Origin: Ziziphus jujuba
Taxonomy: Eukaryota; Streptophyta; Magnoliopsida; Rosales; Rhamnaceae
Length of the DNA stretch: 64,000 bases
Assembly: GCF_031755915.1 (NCBI RefSeq)
Contig: NC_083383.1
Location: 1,926,001 to 1,990,000 of the forward strand
Direction of reading: 5' to 3'
The number at the start of each line of letters is the position of its first letter. Within the stretch, counting starts at the first letter, position 1. A program made the position numbers and the translations under genes. The notes beneath the pieces were generated by a model. The model worked only from the letters and a program-made list of their open reading frames with translations, had not been told where the DNA came from and did not search any database. Shown here one piece after another: positions 59,674-64,000 of this stretch.

Positions 59674-61439
59674 GACTAAAGTTGTTTATCTTACCGGTTT
59701 GTCATGGATTCCCAACTGAGCCCAAGTAATGACTTCCAACAGTTCTTCCAAGGTACCATATCCACCTGTTTACGTGTACCAACCAAATATTAACAACCAA
59801 AATTATTTGTTCTAATAACTTACATGCATGGTGGAATTTTTATGGATTTCGTACACTTCCTATTAAATATTATATTCGCTATTACATATGTTTGATTTAG
59901 GATACGGGGTAAGTTATAATTGAAAGTAAACTAGAAAAAAACAATTATCAAAGACGAGGATATGTAGATGTATATATGTGTGTGTGTGTATATATATATA
60001 TATATACATACCAGGCAAGGCAATAAATGCATCGGCTTGTCTAGACATTTCAGCTTTGCGTTGATGCATGCCAGATACAGCTCTTACTTCTCCCACCGTC
60101 TCTCCCGTGATCTGAAATCATTTACAGATGTACTATTTCTTTGTTGTTATATATTCCTATTTTTTTTTAATGTGTACACAAAACTATGACATGGCGGGAG
60201 ATAAGTATTTCTTAGATACAAAACAGTCTATATATGGATTACATCTAAAATTAATATTTTTTGGATAATAACATCAGTTTTGATATGTATATTATACAAT
60301 AAAACCAATGCTATTATCTTAAAAATATTAATTTTAGATATGATCCACTGCAGACCATTCGTACTATAAAAAATTTTTAAATATATATATAGTAGTATAT
60401 ATATAGTAGAAAATTAACAAGAAAAAAAATGAAATTACCTCTCTTGGCATGAGTGTCTTAGGAATTACTCTGTAGAAAAAGAAAATGAAATAAATAAATA
60501 AATACTAAAACCACAACTTTAATATAAAAGAATATGAATAATAGGGCAAACAGAGGGCAAGTTGTAGTAGAATTACCCCAACACGTGGCGACCACCATCA
60601 TAGACAGCTTGAGAAACCAGACCCATCAAGCCTATGCTTCCTCCTCCATAAACCAAGTCAATATTCCTTTCAACCTGAAACAACCTCCTCTTATTAAACT
60701 ACTGGTCTGGACGTGCTTACCAGTTAGCCTTTAGCCAAAACCCCAAAAAAATAAAATAGAATAAAACCCTGTTTCAATTACGCCATTACCAAACACTACT
60801 TTATTCTATTACCTCTACTTGAATTATTCTTCCAATCCTCAATTACTAATTACCCTTTTCTTTAATTAATCTTATTCGTCATCGGTTGATCTGAATTCTG
60901 ATTTCTAAACCCAATTAAAGCAAAATAAAGGAATAAGGTTATCTCGTAGAGAATTGTCCGACTCTGACTCTGACTCTGACTCCTACCACCTTGTAATTTT
61001 CCTTGAATGGGGTTCCAATCCAATCAGTACTAGTAGTAAAATCAAGTTGGATTTGATAGAATAAACACGAAAAGAAATGGGTTCAATAACAGAGCAACAA
61101 GATGATGACTGATGAGATTGAATTTTAGGGGAAGAAAGATGTACGTGGTTTGCTGCAACGAAAAAGAAAAAGAAAAAAAAAAAGATTGAATTTTGTTTAT
61201 TTTATTTTATTTTTATAATTAATAATGTTAATGGAGAATGAAACAGTTGTTATGTTTCAAATTCAGGAAGAAAAAAAGAAAGAAAGAAAACAGAGTATTA
61301 CCAGTTGTTGGCCGAGTTGAATAGCAGCAAGCTGGTAACTTGGGCTCTTGCCGTGGCTGCTTCCACAGAAAACGCATATACGTTTGAATCTCGACGACTT
61401 GACGGAAGGCTGTTGCTCTTGCTCCTTTCGGTTTTCCAT
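59018..61439 (-). CDS. LOG: Cytokinin riboside 5'-monophosphate phosphoribohydrolase (LOG family)
   Basis: Seven exons: 61302-61439, 60577-60674, 60439-60469, 60012-60111, 59695-59765, 59312-59455, 59018-59116 (-); in phase, 226 residues. LOG enzymes release active free-base cytokinin from nucleotide precursors in the cytosol or nucleus. Motifs: [78 protein letters not shown] (catalytic Arg107/Lys108 region), and the signature PGGYGTLEE (122-130, split between exons 4 and 5). They are followed by [40 protein letters not shown] and [13 protein letters not shown]. The sequence is closest to the LOG1/LOG3 subgroup from memory. Exon 3 is only 31 bases. Intron 3 carries a hairpin MITE and intron 1 an oligo(A) insertion. 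The 5' region has GA and GGCAAA repeats. Confidence 0.96.
60223..60358. mobile_element. Hairpin MITE in LOG intron 3
   Basis: The left arm (60223-60274) contains ATCTAAAATTAATATTTTTT then GGATAATAACAT. The right arm (60308-60358) is its near-perfect reverse complement (ATGCTATTATCTTAAAAATA then TTAATTTTAGAT). The loop continues the palindrome partly (CAGTTTTG ... AAAACCA). The exact termini and target duplication are not clear, so the superfamily is not assigned. Confidence 0.7.
61115..61194 (+). repeat. Oligo(A) insertion with 12-bp direct repeats in LOG intron 1
   Basis: AGATTGAATTTT occurs at 61115-61126 and 61183-61194. The insert ends GCTGCAACG followed by A-rich tail. Confidence 0.5.
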
Positions 61440-61550
61440 AATTGCAGGAAATTCTGAGCAATTCCAAATTTTGATTCTTCTTTTTTTATTGTTTGTTTTG
61501 CATCAATGGTTATGGTAGCGATATAGATATTATATATACATATATATATA

Positions 61551-61580
61551 GAGAGAGAGAGAGAGGGAGAGAGAGAGAGG
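61551..61580. repeat. (GA)n tract in LOG 5' region
   Basis: Short GA repeat (CT on the gene strand) upstream of the LOG ATG, probably in the leader or promoter. Confidence 0.8.
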
Positions 61581-61696
61581 CCTCCTTTGTTAATTAGTAA
61601 AAATAAGTGGTAACGTGAATGTGTTTGTTGTGTTGAAACAATGAAAGAAAGAGTCAGCTAAATAGCAAAAAACAAAGAAAAACAAAAAAGCCAAAG

Positions 61697-61729
61697 GGCA
61701 AGGGCAAAGGCAAAGGCAAAGGCAAAGGC
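61697..61729. repeat. (GGCAAA)4-5 hexanucleotide repeat upstream of LOG
   Basis: GGGCAAGGGCAAAGGCAAAG and following units, 260-290 bases upstream of the LOG ATG. Confidence 0.85.
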
Positions 61730-61797
61730 CAATGCTGAGAGTTTGATTTGAGCTTTTGAGAGGAATGAATGAAAATCCATGTCACTGGACCTTTCTT

Positions 61798-61810
61798 TTT
61801 ATATATATAA
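61798..61810 (-). promoter_or_regulatory. Candidate TATA box of the LOG gene
   Basis: On the minus strand this is TTATATATATAAA. It would give a leader of about 330 bases that includes the GGCAAA and CT repeats. Other AT-rich sites are possible. Confidence 0.35.
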
Positions 61811-62022
61811 AGAAAAAGAATTAATGCCCCAAAGCCTTACGTCTCTCAATTTCTCATCTCGTGATATATTGCTGGGTGCCCGAAAACGAAATTCACGTTG
61901 ATAGTGACATTGGCTTATTCGTTTTGGTCCTTGATTTTTGGAACCATAATTATATTTACCTTTGGCTTTCATTTCTTCTAATCCCAATGAGTTTTGCTTC
62001 TTCTTCTTCTTCTTTTTTTTTT

Positions 62023-62028
<6 letters not shown>

Positions 62029-62078
<50 letters not shown>
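62029..62078. repeat. (AT)25 microsatellite
   Basis: Uninterrupted AT run preceded by a T-run and (TTC)n. Confidence 0.96.
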
Positions 62079-62080
<2 letters not shown>

Positions 62081-64000
62081 CCAATTCTGCATTAATACCT
62101 CAAAATTACAGTATATACCGGAGCTTTTTTAATTATAACTGAAATTGCTATATAGATATTGCTATAAAGTTGACTTGTCTATTTAAAATATATAATTAAC
62201 TCAAATCATAATAAGTTGGAACTAATTCTCATATCCATTAGACACTAAAATCGAAACATTTGAAAAGTGACAATGAATGTATTTTGGAAGAAAATAAATT
62301 TGATTTCTTTATTTAAAGACAAAAATAATAATAATGATACTAATAAATAATACAAAAGTATCATATACAGTCTACTATATATCAAGTTATATATAATAAT
62401 GGCTGGTTGGATGTCCAATTTTGATGATTTCGCCTTTATTAATTTACATAGTATGGATGGTTATAAGAAAGTTTGAATATAAGCAACATGTGATGTGGTT
62501 GATGAATTTGGTTTTATTTATGGTTGTATTAAAATGACATTTTGACCGACAGTAAAAGCTTCAAGAAATTGACTCCCAAGTACCCAGTGGGTTCCATACG
62601 TCTTCATGTTCTCACGTGCTAACTTTCAAGTAATGCCCAAGCAAACATTGATTTCAAATAAAGCCAAAAATCAATAAAATATGTATAAATCATATTTCCA
62701 TTTTATTTTTTTTTGGGTTACCCTGTAATTACACCCACTTATTGGGTTAAATTAAAAAACTTTGCGTGCATGTTGTTTGAAATTAATCTGATGTACTTGG
62801 TATAATTAATGTTTTTATTTTGTTAAGGACGGCAAATATTACACAAATATATATTTTGTTAAATCTAAAATCTTAAATAAATTACAATTTGAGAAATAAA
62901 AAATAGTTTTTGTGTACAAGTCAATGGGTGAGGGTAGTAGTAGAATTGAAATATATATTTTCTTCTAAACTTAAAATTAAGTTAATGTAAAGAAATAGAA
63001 AGAAGGGGCAAAAAGAAATTTCATATATTTTGGGTAGTGCTATTGTGATTAATGGCATTATTGGCCCCAAGCCAGAGTATGTGTATGTTGCTACAATCCA
63101 ATCCAACACTGGATGATGGATATGATTTAAATTACTAATTCCATTTCCAATACAAGGAACCAATTAGTTGCATACAGCGACTCGTGGCTGTCACGTGAAA
63201 TTATGAATTCTTGCCTGGTCCACCCTTAATAATTCTCAACCAAACCATAAATATTTGAGAAATGTTGTGGCATTAATTATTCACCCTTAATAACACCGTA
63301 CATATAAGAGTAAATAATTTACACATTTCCAACTTTGCCCTGTCATAATATGTTGAGTTGTGGTCCCGCGGAATTCTTTTTCTAACCATTTTGTCTATTA
63401 ATATTTATAAAAAAATAAAAAAATAAAAGGAGAGGATGGTATTGAAACAAGTAGACTAACAAATAGTTAGAGAATGCAGGGGACGAATATTTGGACACAT
63501 CATTTGTCCAACAACTAAGAAATAGAATATAGCAGTAGCCACTAGCCACGAGGGGCATGCTTTAGATATATATATATCATATATTACCAAAAATATAATG
63601 AATTAATTTCTTAGTTAGTCATGGTTTAAATTATTTGTTAGTAAAAAACTAGAGGTTTTCATTAAGAGTGGAATATGCCTCTCCCATCTTGTAGTGGCAA
63701 AATGTGTTAAGCCATAACTTAGATGGCAAAACATACATATATAAAATTAAGTTGAATTAAATATACAACATGTAGGTCACGGGTCCATATCCCCAGCCGG
63801 TGGGAACCCCATCATAAGCTCCCAAGATCCCTCCCTTCACTTCTTTAATTATGCATTAGAATCTCAAAAAATTAAGGAAGAGGATTATTTGATAACTAAG
63901 GTAAAGTTGGAACATATATGCTTTTATAATTAAAGAACTATATATATATATATACATCATTAATTCACAAAGATCGGTATAAGATTTATATATGAAATGC
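62079..64000. other. Gene-free right end
   Basis: AT-rich intergenic DNA upstream of LOG. Short A/T and TA runs; no frame longer than about 80 codons and none with coding features. Confidence 0.5.

Overview
The window is plant nuclear DNA, most likely from a eudicot and probably a rosid. It is AT-rich, its genes carry GT-AG introns and are spaced 2-6 kb apart, it is full of (AT)n and (CT)n microsatellites, and every recognisable protein is a plant family member. I could not name the species. I saw no bacterial, viral or organellar blocks, no CRISPR array, no rRNA and no complete tRNA.

Layout from left to right: the first coding exon of a GASA1-like secreted peptide gene running off the left edge (-); an ERD2-like seven-span membrane protein (2.5-5.1 kb, -); plastid hexokinase HXK3 (6.3-9.0 kb, -); a WEB/DUF827-type coiled-coil protein (10.6-12.0 kb, +); a small unknown plant protein (13.4-13.8 kb, -); a 5.4 kb gene-poor stretch with tandem duplications; a C2H2 zinc-finger protein whose C-terminal half looks like an ADP-ribosyltransferase fold (19.2-21.3 kb, -); TRM6, the tRNA m1A58 methyltransferase non-catalytic subunit (24.6-29.1 kb, +); an E2FC-like transcription factor (30.3-33.7 kb, +); an HVA22-like membrane-shaping protein (34.6-36.2 kb, -); LQY1, a thylakoid zinc-finger protein (42.0-43.9 kb, +); a frame-broken PPR gene (44.3-45.7 kb, -); DPH5, diphthine synthase (46.1-47.5 kb, +); a Myb/SANT-like protein (48.0-49.0 kb, -); a 1.16 kb Mutator-like non-autonomous element; a membrane-anchored GH9 endoglucanase (53.8-56.8 kb, +); and a LOG cytokinin-activating enzyme (59.0-61.4 kb, -). 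The rest, to 64 kb, is gene-free.

The exon models were built by hand from reading frame, GT-AG sites and family knowledge. Most close exactly in phase. The exceptions are the E2FC exon 10 donor, which is not canonical, and the PPR gene, which has a frameshift.

The genes are housekeeping and signalling loci and do not form a pathway. The strongest organisational signal is microsynteny: from memory, GASA1, ERD2-like, WEB, C2H2, HVA22G, LQY1 and GH9B7 match the Arabidopsis At1g75680-75760 run, while HXK3 and E2FC match At1g47840-47870. That would make this window the unfractionated version of two duplicated Arabidopsis segments. The most unusual DNA-level pattern is a recurring class of very short oligo(A) insertions flanked by 11-19 bp direct repeats. 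I found no undescribed multi-gene system.
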